Shown here in pieces: positions 1 through 8,474 of a stretch of 64,000 bases of DNA (positions are counted from its first letter, which is position 1; each line of letters opens with the position of its first letter). The stretch covers positions 1-64,000 of the forward strand of contig NZ_WSJB01000005.1 of the NCBI RefSeq assembly GCF_009763255.1, written 5' to 3'. The DNA comes from Bordetella sp. 02P26C-1 (GTDB lineage Bacteria > Pseudomonadota > Gammaproteobacteria > Burkholderiales > Burkholderiaceae_B). The notes beneath the pieces were generated by a model. The model was not told the origin of the DNA and ran no database searches. It saw nothing but the letters and a program-made list of their open reading frames with translations. The position numbers and the translations under genes were made by a program.

Positions 1-117
1 TTGAGAATTACCGCATGAGAGTCTTGGCTCAGTGCGGTTGGAACGGTGTGATTAACCGGGTCTGATGAACGGTCATCCCCCGTTTATGGGGTAGAGCCTA
101 GAACCAAAGGCCGGCGC
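1..117. other. Left-edge stretch without a recognisable gene
   Basis: No convincing reading frame, RNA gene or repeat is seen here. It lies downstream of the tRNA-Lys terminator and may be the flank of a gene outside the window. Confidence 0.3.
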
Positions 118-150
118 AAAAAAAACACCGCGACGAATCGCGGTGTTTTT
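118..150 (-). terminator. Rho-independent terminator of tRNA-Lys
   Basis: The arms ACACCGCGA and TCGCGGTGT enclose a CGAA tetraloop (125-146). The A run on the plus strand at 118-125 gives the U tract for minus-strand transcripts. A T run on the other side may make it bidirectional. It sits about 10 nt past the tRNA 3' end. Confidence 0.85.
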
Positions 151-159
151 TCGATATTC

Positions 160-235
160 TGGTGGGCTGTGAGTGGCTCGAACACTCGACCTACGGATTA
201 AGAGTCCGCTGCTCTACCAACTGAGCTAACAGCCC
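160..235 (-). tRNA. tRNA-Lys (CTT anticodon)
   Basis: The reverse complement folds as a 76-nt cloverleaf with an encoded CCA end at 160-162. The acceptor stem GGGCTGT pairs with ACAGCCC, the D-arm is TTAGCTCAGTTGGTAGAGC, the anticodon loop is CTCTTAA (anticodon CTT) and the T-arm carries TTCGAGC. It decodes AAG lysine codons. Confidence 0.96.
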
Positions 236-279
236 GTATCGCCAGGCGCTTAAATACTCGCCAGCAATCGAGAGGAAGA

Positions 280-308
280 ATTATACGAGGTTCTGAAAAT
301 TTGCACAA
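280..308 (-). promoter_or_regulatory. Promoter of tRNA-Lys
   Basis: On the minus strand a perfect TATAAT (-10, 280-285) lies 17 nt downstream of TTGTGC (-35, 303-308, three of six consensus bases). Transcription would start near 273, about 38 nt before the mature tRNA 5' end. Confidence 0.65.
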
Positions 309-326
309 ATCGCAGTCGCCGGCCCC

Positions 327-2432
327 CTATTTCCTGGCAGGCTCCCCTTTTCCAGACGGTTTCTTTTCGGGCTCACGCATCTGTTTCATCAAAGTGCCAC
401 ACTTGGCGTCGTCTTCGCCTGAGCTAGGGGCGACGAGCGCCAACAGGCTGGCTACTGGGGTGAGCAGGACACCAAGCGCGACGGCTCCCGCGCCACGTGC
501 GGCCAGTGGCAGCACTTGCACCCCTGCATCCGGGTCCGCGAACGTGCCCTTGACGTACAACGGCGAACGCAGCGAAAAGATCCGGATGCCTTTGCTCTCC
601 GGATCGATATCCAGATCCAGCGTTTCGTTCTTGAAGTTCACGTCGCCGTGTACCTGCACGATCGCATTCTCGGTGTCGAAGATAAACACCCGGGGCGTCA
701 TGACGCCCTGCTTCATTTGCAGATCGGCGGCCGCGCAATTGATTTTGACCTCTTCGTCGCCAAACAGCTTAGTGACGACGTAGCTACCCACATTCAGGCC
801 GGCAATTTCCATCAAGCCGCGACTGATCACGCCATCATTGACGATCAATCGCGTGTCGCCATTACCCGTACCCAGCAAGGCCGCGACTGAGTTGCCCGTG
901 CCAGTCAAGGCGATATCGCCGTTTAGCTGCCCCAAGGCGCGTTGCATGGCTTCGACATCGGGAAACAGTTGCTTCAGGCGCAAGCCCCGTATGGCGACTT
1001 TCGCCTGGCCGTCCATCGGAGTCTTCGCCCCATTGAGCTTGATGTTGGCGTCGATCGTGCCGCCGGCGAAACCGAAGCGCAATGGGTCCAGTGTCAGATG
1101 GCCATTTTCGAGCACGAAATGCACATTCATTTTGGTGATAGGCAATTTCTCGTCGTAGATAATGCGCTCGGCTTTCAGCGCGACATTGGCGTCCATATCG
1201 CGCCAGCGATTGGTGCGGAATTCGTGCGTCGGCAGGACTTTGTCTTGCCGGCCTTTCTTGCCTTCGTCCTTTTTTCCGGCATTCTTTTTATCGTCAGTGT
1301 CGACACCGATCAGCGGTCCGAGATCAACCATGCGCAGCTGACGCGACGTCAATTCGCCGCTGAGTTTGGGCCGGGGTTCGCTATCGCGATAGGTCAAGTC
1401 GCCATGCAGGTCACTGCGGCCCACGCGGCCGTTGAACCCTCGATAGTGATACACCGCGCCGTCGGGCTCTTGCAAGAGCGCCACCAAGTGGCCATCGGTC
1501 GCATAGGCAGGCGTATCCGGCAAGGTCACGCCGATCAGCGGATACAGGTCCGACATGCTCTTGCCCGATAGCTCCAGGCGCAGGTCCAGGGCGCCCAAAC
1601 TGGCGGGGTCGGTCAATGTGCCGGTGCCAGCAATACGCGTCGGACCAATGGACACATCGGCCTGCACCGGGAAAGGGCGCGTGGCGTCGCGCAGCGCCAG
1701 CACGCCGCCAATTTTCCCTTCGCCTTTTACAGCTTGTTTTTTATAGCTGCCCTCAACTTTCAGCCCAAAGGCATAGTCTTCTTGCACCTGCGCGCCGTCA
1801 TTCGCGACGGATGCCGCACCTTTGCCTTCGGCGCGTTGGTCGCCCGCGATCGCTGCATAGGGTATCGGTTTGCCCAAAGGATCGATCTGTACGCGCAGAT
1901 CTGCGGATAGAATCTCGTCGCGATAGGACACGTTCCCCTGATCGAAACCGATTTGATCTATATCGACCAGCCATGGCGAGGGCTCGCCGTCGCCCTCATC
2001 AAAGGCGAATTCCCAGTTCGTGCGACCGTCCTTGAGCCGCTCCAGGTGCACATCCGCCCCCGTGAGCTGGATTTGTCGGATAACGACATAACGCTTCAAG
2101 AGCGCCAGCGGAGAAAGCGTGAATTCCGCGCGCTTTAACGATGCCATCCGCGGCGGCTGGCCCCAGTCGGTATTGGCCACCGTGACATCATTGGCTGTGA
2201 CGTAAGGCCATGGCACCCAACCGCGCCACCCTGGCGTATCGGCGGGGCGACGCCACTGTACAGTCAGATCGCCATTGATGGCGAAGGGCCGGCCAATTGC
2301 CTTGGACACCTTTTCATTGATAGTCGGCTTGAGGGAGTTCCAATCGAACAGTGCAACGGCAATGACCACCGCAGCCACAAGCACAACGATTGCAGCGCCC
2401 AGACCGATTAGTAGCTTCTTTGTACGCGTCAT
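327..2432 (-). CDS. AsmA family protein
   Basis: An inner-membrane-anchored periplasmic protein of the AsmA/TamB-like superfamily. These proteins are thought to act in outer-membrane assembly or phospholipid transport between membranes. One hydrophobic segment lies at residues 7-28, followed by the typical AsmA N-terminal signature (LFDWNSLKPTI, then KAIGRPFAI and LLKRYVVIRQI). A conserved AsmA C-terminal domain follows, ending in a Lys-rich tail. I chose the ATG at 2432 because GGAAGA sits 6 nt before it; an in-frame GTG at 2438 is too close to that site. It is monocistronic, followed by tRNA-Lys. The family is secure; the exact role is not. Confidence 0.88.
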   Translation of the reverse strand: MTRTKKLLIGLGAAIVVLVAAVVIAVALFDWNSLKPTINEKVSKAIGRPFAINGDLTVQWRRPADTPGWRGWVPWPYVTANDVTVANTDWGQPPRMASLKRAEFTLSPLALLKRYVVIRQIQLTGADVHLERLKDGRTNWEFAFDEGDGEPSPWLVDIDQIGFDQGNVSYRDEILSADLRVQIDPLGKPIPYAAIAGDQRAEGKGAASVANDGAQVQEDYAFGLKVEGSYKKQAVKGEGKIGGVLALRDATRPFPVQADVSIGPTRIAGTGTLTDPASLGALDLRLELSGKSMSDLYPLIGVTLPDTPAYATDGHLVALLQEPDGAVYHYRGFNGRVGRSDLHGDLTYRDSEPRPKLSGELTSRQLRMVDLGPLIGVDTDDKKNAGKKDEGKKGRQDKVLPTHEFRTNRWRDMDANVALKAERIIYDEKLPITKMNVHFVLENGHLTLDPLRFGFAGGTIDANIKLNGAKTPMDGQAKVAIRGLRLKQLFPDVEAMQRALGQLNGDIALTGTGNSVAALLGTGNGDTRLIVNDGVISRGLMEIAGLNVGSYVVTKLFGDEEVKINCAAADLQMKQGVMTPRVFIFDTENAIVQVHGDVNFKNETLDLDIDPESKGIRIFSLRSPLYVKGTFADPDAGVQVLPLAARGAGAVALGVLLTPVASLLALVAPSSGEDDAKCGTLMKQMREPEKKPSGKGEPARK

Positions 2433-2586
2433 GACCACTCTTCCTTTGCCTGGACCCGCCTGGGCCGATGCGTCACCCGGCCACGGGCGCCGGAGTCATC
2501 CAACCATTCCATTATGGGGGAGGCTTCGACTTTACCCGCGACGGCGCCATAGCGACAACAACAGGGTCGAGCGTAAGTGGCAAGTT

Positions 2587-3042
2587 CTATGCCGCGGCAG
2601 GCTGCACAGGCGTGGCGGGCCCATTCGGGTCATTTTCAGCGTCGGGACGCGGAGCAATAGGTGGCAAGCCGATATTGGCGCGCAGGCGCTGGCAATCGGG
2701 GTTGACGGATCCGTCTGGCTGCCACACTTCGAATTCCCGACAAGGCGTGGGCCTGACGCTATAGATATCGCAGTGAATGCCGGGACGACCCAATTCGCCG
2801 CGCAGCGCGACGCATCGCCCGCCGCCCGTTTCGGTGCCAGCCATGCAGACGCGTAGTGGACTGATAGGCCGCACCAGCTCGAATGGGACGATTCCTCCAT
2901 TTTCACCGGCGACTTCGCCACAGTAAAAAGACACGCGGAAATGTGCGCAGCAGGCCCCGCAGCTCAGACAGGGATTTGCCGCATCCGGGGCCAGGGTAGT
3001 CGGAGAGACAAGTTCGACTGGGTTCGTCTGTAGCCGGGTCAT
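2587..3042 (-). CDS. YkgJ family cysteine-cluster protein
   Basis: A small soluble protein of 151 residues in the YkgJ/CxxCxxCC family, presumed to bind a metal or Fe-S cluster; its biological role is unknown. The motif CLSCGACC places cysteines at 25, 28, 31 and 32. The second family signature, C-x2-Y-x2-RP-x2-C-R-E-F, lies near residues 90-105. The C-terminal tail is Pro/Ala-rich and probably disordered. No clear Shine-Dalgarno precedes the ATG at 3042. It stands alone between the AsmA gene and a divergent outer-membrane protein gene. Confidence 0.85.
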   Translation of the reverse strand: MTRLQTNPVELVSPTTLAPDAANPCLSCGACCAHFRVSFYCGEVAGENGGIVPFELVRPISPLRVCMAGTETGGGRCVALRGELGRPGIHCDIYSVRPTPCREFEVWQPDGSVNPDCQRLRANIGLPPIAPRPDAENDPNGPATPVQPAAA

Positions 3043-3167
3043 AGGAGCAAATGGCGAGAAGGGGCGCAGAGTTTTTCGACCCGAGACACGGATTTCAAGA
3101 ACACATGCGCATCGCGCTGGCGTCGACTGGCTCAGTAGACGCCAGCACCTGACCTAGAAATATATTT

Positions 3168-3188
3168 CACAAAATGAGAAATTTTGTG
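3168..3188. repeat. AT-rich inverted repeat upstream of the outer-membrane protein gene
   Basis: CACAAAAT and ATTTTGTG are perfect arms separated by GAGAA, ending about 58 bp before the ATG at 3247. A second, GC-rich repeat lies just upstream (GCTGGCGTC at 3116-3124 against GACGCCAGC at 3138-3146). Either could be an operator or an mRNA hairpin. Confidence 0.5.
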
Positions 3189-3246
3189 GAACTTACCGGC
3201 GAGTAATTTCACTTAACTGGCTCTAACCTAATTGTGGATAGTCCAG

Positions 3247-3930
3247 ATGAAAACCGCAAGGAGTGGTGTGCGTTGGTGCTGTGCAACGTTGACGGCGCTC
3301 GCGCTGTCTCCGTTGTCGACCTCTGCGTCGACATGGTTCGTATCCCCCCAAGTCAGTACATTGGGTTTAAGCGGTCAGCTAGGCTATCGCAGCGACCATG
3401 ATTTCAGCGTGCGGGGCGCGTGGAATCAATTTAGCTTCAATACATCGTTTACCATCGACAAAGTGAAATACGATGCCGATGTCAAGCTGCGGTCCCTCGG
3501 CCTTCTGTTTGATTACTACCCGATGAACAACGGCTTTCATATCACGGCCGGTCTGTATCGGAATGACAATCAGATACGCTCGGCCGGTCCCATGGATATT
3601 ACATATTCGACCAAGGTCAACCATGGGAGGCGCGTTCACGGTGAGACGTATGTGGATCTCAATACGCGAGTGAAATACGCACCCTTCGCCCCTTATCTCG
3701 GGATCGGATACCACAAGGTGACAGAGAAAGGTTTTAGTTTTGCCGCCGACCTCGGTGTCCTGTATCAAGGAAGCGCCCGGGTCAGCGCGGAACCACGGAC
3801 CGCCATCGACGTTACCCGTTTTCCAAAAGTCCAAGAACAAATCGACGATCACGAACGCGCGGTTCGTGACAAGGCAAACGAGGCACGCTGGTACCCGGTG
3901 ATCAGCCTGGGGCTGGTCTACACGTTCTAA
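3247..3930 (+). CDS. Outer-membrane beta-barrel protein (OmpW-like)
   Basis: About 227 residues. An N-terminal signal peptide ends around residue 25 with Ser/Ala-rich small residues. Alternating hydrophobic strands rich in aromatics and glycine follow, and the chain ends in YTF, the terminal-Phe signature read by the BAM complex. This fits a small eight-stranded outer-membrane barrel of the OmpW/OmpA-beta type; the cargo is unknown. A charged loop (around residues 190-215) precedes the last strand. The start is uncertain: ATG 3247 has no good ribosome site, whereas GTG 3268 follows AAGGAG by 4 nt, and a TTG at 3232 is also possible. It is a single gene with its own terminator. Confidence 0.7.
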   Translation: MKTARSGVRWCCATLTALALSPLSTSASTWFVSPQVSTLGLSGQLGYRSDHDFSVRGAWNQFSFNTSFTIDKVKYDADVKLRSLGLLFDYYPMNNGFHITAGLYRNDNQIRSAGPMDITYSTKVNHGRRVHGETYVDLNTRVKYAPFAPYLGIGYHKVTEKGFSFAADLGVLYQGSARVSAEPRTAIDVTRFPKVQEQIDDHERAVRDKANEARWYPVISLGLVYTF

Positions 3931-3932
3931 AT

Positions 3933-3965
3933 AAAAACAGCGGACACTCGGTCCGCTGTTTTTTT
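3933..3965 (+). terminator. Rho-independent terminator after the outer-membrane protein gene
   Basis: CAGCGGAC (3938-3945) pairs with GTCCGCTG (3951-3958), followed by seven T residues. A matching A run upstream allows use from both sides, so it may also end the minus-strand gene at 4011. Confidence 0.9.
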
Positions 3966-4010
3966 AGGTGCCCTTTCATGCCGGGGCACCGACACACGCG
4001 CGAGATGCGC

Positions 4011-4964
4011 TTACTTCATGGCCTTGAGCATATCGTCCGTGATGGTTTGCAGATTCGCCAACCCGGTCGTCACCACATACCAGCCGTTCGGATCGGCATA
4101 ATACACACGGCCTTCCTTGAAGGCACGGCTTTGGCTGATCTCGGGATGCTTGGCCAGCGTCTCGGCGGCGGTCTTCTTGCCCCCGTTAATGGCGCCGCGA
4201 TCCAGCACAATCAGCCAGTCCGGATCAGCCTTTAACGCAGTGGCCAGCGTTTCGGCACGCTTGGCAGCAGCGGCCTTGGCGGCTTCCGAGCCCGGTTCCG
4301 GACGCGGCTGAGCCGGCGCATTCGGATCGGACGGCGGCAGCACCGAATTCAAACCGGACAATTCATAGGCATAGCCAAAACGATCGCCGGGTGCATGCGT
4401 CATCACGTTGCCGTTGATCGTAAACAGGAACAAGCCACTCTTGCCTTTGTTGGCGGCGTGCAGTTTTTCCACCGTGCCATCGAGCTTGGCCAGCGCGGCC
4501 TGCGCTTGCGCCTCTTTGCCAAACGCCGTACCGATCGCCTTAGCGCTCGCGCGAACGGAATCTAGAAAAGCGCGCGGATCGGCCGTGTAGCTGACAGTCG
4601 GTGCGATCTTTTCCAGCTCGGGGATGGCTTTGGCGCTGCGGCCGCCAGCGAAGATCAACTCAGGCTGCAATTGTTTGAGCACGTCATAATCCGGCTCGAA
4701 CAAGGTGCCGACGACAGTCGTCTTGTTGAAATCGGCCAGATCGCCTTCATACGCGGATTTCGGTACACCGATCACGGGAATAGCCAGCGTGTGCAAGGTG
4801 TCGAGCACGCCGAGATCGAAGGTCACTATCTTCTTCGGCGTGGCAGGCAGCTCCAGTCGTGGCGTGGCAGGATCCGTCAAGGCTCCTTCCCCATGGCGCA
4901 ATTCAAAGGCATGCGACGAGAACGAGGCCATGATCGAGCCGGCCAGCAGAATCCAGGATTTCAC
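4011..4964 (-). CDS. Siderophore/haem-type ABC transporter substrate-binding protein
   Basis: A 317-residue periplasmic binding protein of the Peripla_BP_2 class, close in pattern to FatB/CeuE/YclQ ferric-siderophore receptors. A signal peptide occupies about residues 1-19, ending SSHA before FEL. There is no lipobox, so the protein is soluble. The domain starts near PKKIVTFDLGVLDTL and ends ANLQTITDDMLKAMK. An Ala/Lys-rich helix lies between the lobes. The GTG at 4964 is preferred because AAGGAG lies 10 nt upstream; the open frame extends to 5255 but lacks a start site there. A Fur box precedes it. No permease or ATPase gene is adjacent, so partners must lie elsewhere. Confidence 0.87.
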   Translation of the reverse strand: MKSWILLAGSIMASFSSHAFELRHGEGALTDPATPRLELPATPKKIVTFDLGVLDTLHTLAIPVIGVPKSAYEGDLADFNKTTVVGTLFEPDYDVLKQLQPELIFAGGRSAKAIPELEKIAPTVSYTADPRAFLDSVRASAKAIGTAFGKEAQAQAALAKLDGTVEKLHAANKGKSGLFLFTINGNVMTHAPGDRFGYAYELSGLNSVLPPSDPNAPAQPRPEPGSEAAKAAAAKRAETLATALKADPDWLIVLDRGAINGGKKTAAETLAKHPEISQSRAFKEGRVYYADPNGWYVVTTGLANLQTITDDMLKAMK

Positions 4965-5017
4965 AGCGGTAGTACTCCTTGTGCAGAGGAAAAACGGCGA
5001 GGGACCGCCACTCAAAC

Positions 5018-5036
5018 ATAAATGATATTGATTGTT
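5018..5036 (-). promoter_or_regulatory. Fur box
   Basis: The core AATGATATTGATT (5021-5033) matches 11 of 13 positions of the Fur consensus core. It lies about 55 nt upstream of the GTG at 4964. A minus-strand TATAAT at 5044-5049 could be the -10 element. Iron repression of the binding-protein gene is inferred. Confidence 0.72.
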
Positions 5037-5095
5037 ACTACCGATTATAGCGACAGATCCGGGAGCGTTTGGGTGCTCTCCCATGCGCACCGCAG

Positions 5096-5845
5096 TTATG
5101 CGTTCTGACTTAAGACCAGCGAGATGATTAGCAAGGGCCCGGCGTTGAAAAACCCGTGCAGCAGAATCGCGGCGCCTATGCCACGGCGTACGCGCATCCA
5201 GCCGACCACCAATCCCGCGGACCACTGCGGCAGCACTAGCAGGGGCAGCATCCAATACGCGGTGTCGGCGAGGCGGAAGTTATGTAAGTGGACAGCGGCA
5301 AACGTGATCGCCGACAGATGAAATACCAGCGGGAATTTCCAGTGATAATAGCGCCGCCAGTCCATGCGCCAGCCGGAGCGTTTCAGACGCCCCGCGCGCA
5401 ATGGCAGACACGCCAAGGCCAGCACCACCGCCAACCAGGCAAAAGTCCACCCCTGCGCGCCCCATAACAAGGGTGGCAGCATTGCCGGGCACAGCCACAA
5501 GGCCTGACGCGGTCGCCGCAGCCCATAGCGAAACAGCATTTCCTCGACAAACGGCGCCCACACTACCGCGGTAAACCACGGCAACATCGCGGGGTCCATC
5601 CGATGCGAAGCGCCACCCGAGGTGGCAGCCAACACCGCCAACGGGCCGAGCAAAACAAAGTTGAGCAGCCACAGAACCGCCGCCCAAGCCAGCACACGAC
5701 GCAGCGGCACGCCAGGCCACCAATCGCTGCCCAGCCCACTGGCCGCGCGTCGGCCCGGCAGGCGTCGCAGATCGGGGCGCTTGATGAAGCGCCAGAAATC
5801 CGCGAACTCCTGCTTAAACGTCGGCTTGCTGGTAGAGGACTGCAT
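5096..5845 (-). CDS. CPBP family intramembrane metalloprotease
   Basis: A polytopic inner-membrane protein of 249 residues in the CPBP/Abi (CAAX-protease-like) family. The three family motifs are present: EExxxR (E101, E102, R106 in EEMLFR), FxxxH (F182 to H186) and HxxxN (H230 to N234). These are the predicted zinc-binding and catalytic residues. About six membrane segments alternate with a basic cytoplasmic loop around residues 150-170. Its stop is followed by nothing on the same strand for about 130 bp, and it begins 5 nt after the pth stop, so the two are probably co-transcribed. The substrate is unknown. Confidence 0.85.
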   Translation of the reverse strand: MQSSTSKPTFKQEFADFWRFIKRPDLRRLPGRRAASGLGSDWWPGVPLRRVLAWAAVLWLLNFVLLGPLAVLAATSGGASHRMDPAMLPWFTAVVWAPFVEEMLFRYGLRRPRQALWLCPAMLPPLLWGAQGWTFAWLAVVLALACLPLRAGRLKRSGWRMDWRRYYHWKFPLVFHLSAITFAAVHLHNFRLADTAYWMLPLLVLPQWSAGLVVGWMRVRRGIGAAILLHGFFNAGPLLIISLVLSQNA

Positions 5846-5850
5846 CGTAC

Positions 5851-6447
5851 TCAGGCCATATTGCCGCTATGCAGCTCGCGTGTCGCGCGCTCGAAATCGC
5901 CGTCCAGCATAAAAGGCACCACGACGCGGCAACGCCGGATGACCTCATCGATCTGCGTCTGTTCCTCACGGCGCGGCGGATGCAGCACAAAATCCGCAAC
6001 CTGTTGCGCCAGCCCCAATGTGCGCGGATGCCCGATGCCCATGCGCAGCCGCCAGAAATTCGGGCTACCCAGAGCCGCCTGAATATCTTTTAAACCGTTA
6101 TGGCCCGCATGCCCGCCACCCTGCTTCAACTTAACTTGACCAGGCAAGAGGTCGAGCTCGTCGTGCAACACGAGCACCTCTTCAGGCAGCAACTTGTAGA
6201 ACCGCGCCAACGCACCCACCGACTGCCCCGAGCGGTTCATATAGGTAATCGGCTTGACCAGCAGCACGTTCTCGCCGCTGTGCCGCGCCTTGGCCACAAA
6301 GCCAAAGAAGCTTTTTTCCAGATTGAAATTGGCGCGCAGATCATCGGCCAGATGGTCAGCCAGCCAGAAGCCGGCATTGTGGCGCGTGTTTTCGTAGTCG
6401 GGACCCGGATTACCGAGCCCCACGATGAGACGGATGGCGTTAGACAT
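5851..6447 (-). CDS. pth: Peptidyl-tRNA hydrolase
   Basis: Releases peptides from peptidyl-tRNAs that drop off the ribosome, recycling tRNA in the cytoplasm. The 198-residue protein has the family's active-site set: N13 and H23 (LGNPG, then TRHNAGF), N71 (ITYMNRSG) and D96 (LHDELD). The glycine-rich [13 protein letters not shown] loop is also intact. The length is normal for bacterial Pth. It lies downstream of rplY, the usual order, but a terminator separates the two, so pth may depend on read-through or a local promoter. The CPBP gene follows after 5 nt. Confidence 0.97.
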   Translation of the reverse strand: MSNAIRLIVGLGNPGPDYENTRHNAGFWLADHLADDLRANFNLEKSFFGFVAKARHSGENVLLVKPITYMNRSGQSVGALARFYKLLPEEVLVLHDELDLLPGQVKLKQGGGHAGHNGLKDIQAALGSPNFWRLRMGIGHPRTLGLAQQVADFVLHPPRREEQTQIDEVIRRCRVVVPFMLDGDFERATRELHSGNMA

Positions 6448-6494
6448 GGTGGGATTCTATAGGGGAACGGGGCCGTCACCGCCGCTCGCAAAAA

Positions 6495-6532
6495 ACAAAA
6501 CCCCGCGAATGCTCGCGCACACGCAGGGTTTA
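6495..6532 (-). terminator. Terminator after rplY
   Basis: On the minus strand AAACCCTGCG and CGCGGGGTTT form a GC-rich stem with one wobble, followed by TTGTTTTTTG. It lies between rplY and pth and would reduce read-through into pth. Confidence 0.75.
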
Positions 6533-6564
6533 GACACGATCCGACTGTCGTCGGAGGCGCGAAT

Positions 6565-7170
6565 TTAGGCTTCGGCTGCAGCGTCGCCTTCAGCGGCGTC
6601 AGCAGCGCCACCCTTGGTCACGGCCGTAGCCAGCAAGGGGTTGGCCTCGCCACCGTGTGCAACGTAGGTCACACCCTTGGGCAGCTTGATGTCGGCCAGG
6701 TGAATCGAAGCACCGCCGATCAGGTTGCTCAGGTCGACTTCGATGAATTGCGGCAGAGCGGACGGCAAGCAGGTGATTTCCAGCTCGGTTTGAATCTGGC
6801 TGATGATGGCACCGCTCAGCTTCACGGCGGGCGATTGCTCACCGTTGATGAAGTGCAGGGGCACCTTGGTCGTCAGCGCTTGGCTGGCGTCCACGCGCTG
6901 GAAGTCAACGTGCAGGACTTGCGGCTTGTAGGCGTGCCATTGAACCGAACGCAGCAGAACGGGTTCTTGCTTGCCGTTCAATTCCATTTGCAGAATCGAA
7001 GCGTGGAATTCTTCCTTGCGCAGGGCGTGGAAGATTTCGTTGTGATCGAGTTCGATGTTCAGCGGGGCAGCCGTACCACCATAAACAATGGCGGGAACGC
7101 GGCCCGCGCGGCGCAGGCGGCGGCTCGCACTCGAACCCTGGACGCTACGCGCAGTGGCATTGAATTTCAT
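6565..7170 (-). CDS. rplY: 50S ribosomal protein L25 / general stress protein Ctc
   Basis: The 5S rRNA-binding ribosomal protein in its long form of 201 residues. Residues 1 to about 95 are the L25 domain ([17 protein letters not shown], then PAIVYGG). The following beta-rich domain is the TL5/CTC C-terminal part ([26 protein letters not shown]). The acidic Ala-rich tail is typical of betaproteobacterial versions. A CTGGAG site lies 7 nt before the ATG. It sits downstream of prs, as in most relatives, with a hairpin between them. Confidence 0.97.
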   Translation of the reverse strand: MKFNATARSVQGSSASRRLRRAGRVPAIVYGGTAAPLNIELDHNEIFHALRKEEFHASILQMELNGKQEPVLLRSVQWHAYKPQVLHVDFQRVDASQALTTKVPLHFINGEQSPAVKLSGAIISQIQTELEITCLPSALPQFIEVDLSNLIGGASIHLADIKLPKGVTYVAHGGEANPLLATAVTKGGAADAAEGDAAAEA

Positions 7171-7215
7171 GGATAACTCCAGACAATCAGGCAGTCGTGA
7201 AACTACCGGTTAATT

Positions 7216-7242
7216 ACACGGTGCGCGACATGCGTACCGTGT
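7216..7242. repeat. Hairpin between prs and rplY
   Basis: ACACGGT (7216-7222) and ACCGTGT (7236-7242) form a 7-bp stem, extended to 10 bp with one G-T pair, around a 7-nt loop. There is no T run, so it is more likely an mRNA stabiliser or weak pause site than an efficient terminator. Confidence 0.55.
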
Positions 7243-7297
7243 TATCGCCCGCCTGCCGCGACCAGCAGACGGGGGGATTCAGATTCGGACTGAGAAA

Positions 7298-8248
7298 TCA
7301 GTCAGTAAACAGCGAGCTGACCGATTCCGCGTTGGAAATCCGCAGGATCGTCTCGCCCAGCAAGGCCGCGCAGGACAACTGGCGGATCTTCTTGCTGGCT
7401 TGGCCCTGTTCGGACAGCGGAATGGTGTCGGTCACCACCAGCTCGTCCAGCTCGGACGCCTCGATGCGATCGATGGCGCCGCCGGACAACACGGGGTGCG
7501 TGCAATAGGCGTACACCGCACCGGCGCCACGGTCCTTCAGCGCCTGGGCGGCCTTGCACAGCGTGCCGGCGGTGTCGACCATGTCGTCCATGATGATGCA
7601 GGTACGGCCGTCGACTTCACCGATGATGTTCATCACTTCAGAGACGTTGGCGCGCGGACGACGCTTGTCGATGATCGCCAGGTCGGCTTCGAGCTGTTTG
7701 GCCAGCGCACGGGCACGCACCACGCCGCCGATGTCCGGAGACACCACGACCAGGTTCGAGAAATTGCGGCGCCAGATATCGCCCAGCAAAATCGGACCGG
7801 CGTAGATGTTATCGACCGGAATATCGAAGAAACCTTGGATCTGGTCAGCGTGCAGGTCCATCGTCAGAACGCGATCGACGCCTGCGACCTGCAGCATATT
7901 GGCCACCACCTTGGCCGAGATCGCCACGCGCGCCGAACGCGGACGGCGGTCCTGGCGGGCGTAACCGAAATACGGGATGGCGGCGGTGATACGGCCGGCC
8001 GACGCACGGCGCAACGCATCGACCATCACCATGATTTCCATCAGGTTGTCGTTGGTCGGTGCACAGGTCGGCTGCAGCACGAACACATCCTTGCCGCGCA
8101 CGTTCTCGTTGATTTCGACCATCACCTCGCCATCGGAGAATCGGCCTACGGTCATTTTGCCGAGAGACATATCAAGATGGTTTACTACGTCAACGGCCAG
8201 ACGGGTGTTGGCCGTGCCGGTGAAGATCATGAAGCTGTCGTTTGCCAT
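7298..8248 (-). CDS. prs: Ribose-phosphate pyrophosphokinase
   Basis: Makes PRPP from ribose 5-phosphate and ATP for purine, pyrimidine, histidine, tryptophan and NAD synthesis. The protein has 316 residues, the normal class I length. It shows the ATP-site loop [15 protein letters not shown] near residues 97-111, the catalytic stretch [18 protein letters not shown] and the PRPP-binding loop [12 protein letters not shown] near 217-228. It lies downstream of tRNA-Gln and upstream of rplY, the conserved betaproteobacterial order. Confidence 0.98.
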   Translation of the reverse strand: MANDSFMIFTGTANTRLAVDVVNHLDMSLGKMTVGRFSDGEVMVEINENVRGKDVFVLQPTCAPTNDNLMEIMVMVDALRRASAGRITAAIPYFGYARQDRRPRSARVAISAKVVANMLQVAGVDRVLTMDLHADQIQGFFDIPVDNIYAGPILLGDIWRRNFSNLVVVSPDIGGVVRARALAKQLEADLAIIDKRRPRANVSEVMNIIGEVDGRTCIIMDDMVDTAGTLCKAAQALKDRGAGAVYAYCTHPVLSGGAIDRIEASELDELVVTDTIPLSEQGQASKKIRQLSCAALLGETILRISNAESVSSLFTD

Positions 8249-8330
8249 GATGGAAGCTGCTGCGATGGTCGGTTAGGACGCGAAAACGTGTACTACTTTG
8301 CGTACAGACGTGCCGAAAAATGCGGCAAAT

Positions 8331-8387
8331 AAAAAAAAGCTGCTGAACCGAGGCCAGTGTCTGACAGGCGCGTTCAACAGCTTTTTT
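8331..8387 (-). terminator. Terminator after tRNA-Gln
   Basis: On the minus strand AAAAGCTGTTGAAC pairs with GTTCAGCAGCTTTT (one mismatch) around a long GC-rich loop, then a run of eight T. It lies 10 nt past the tRNA 3' end and before prs. Confidence 0.82.
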
Positions 8388-8396
8388 ATGAATTTT

Positions 8397-8473
8397 TGGC
8401 TGGGGAGGAAGGATTCGAACCTTCGCATGCCGGAATCAAAATCCGGTGCCTTAACCAGCTTGGCGACTCCCCA
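8397..8473 (-). tRNA. tRNA-Gln (TTG anticodon)
   Basis: A 77-nt cloverleaf on the minus strand with encoded CCA (8397-8399). The acceptor TGGGGAG pairs with CTCCCCA. The anticodon loop TTTTGAT gives anticodon TTG, and the T-loop is TTCGAAT. Its 5' end is one nucleotide after the ispE stop codon. Confidence 0.96.
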
Positions 8474-8474
8474 A

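Noticed and set aside
4965-5255. N-terminal extension of the siderophore-type binding protein
   Set aside because: It would bury the signal peptide and run across the Fur box; GTG 4964 with AAGGAG gives a proper signal peptide.
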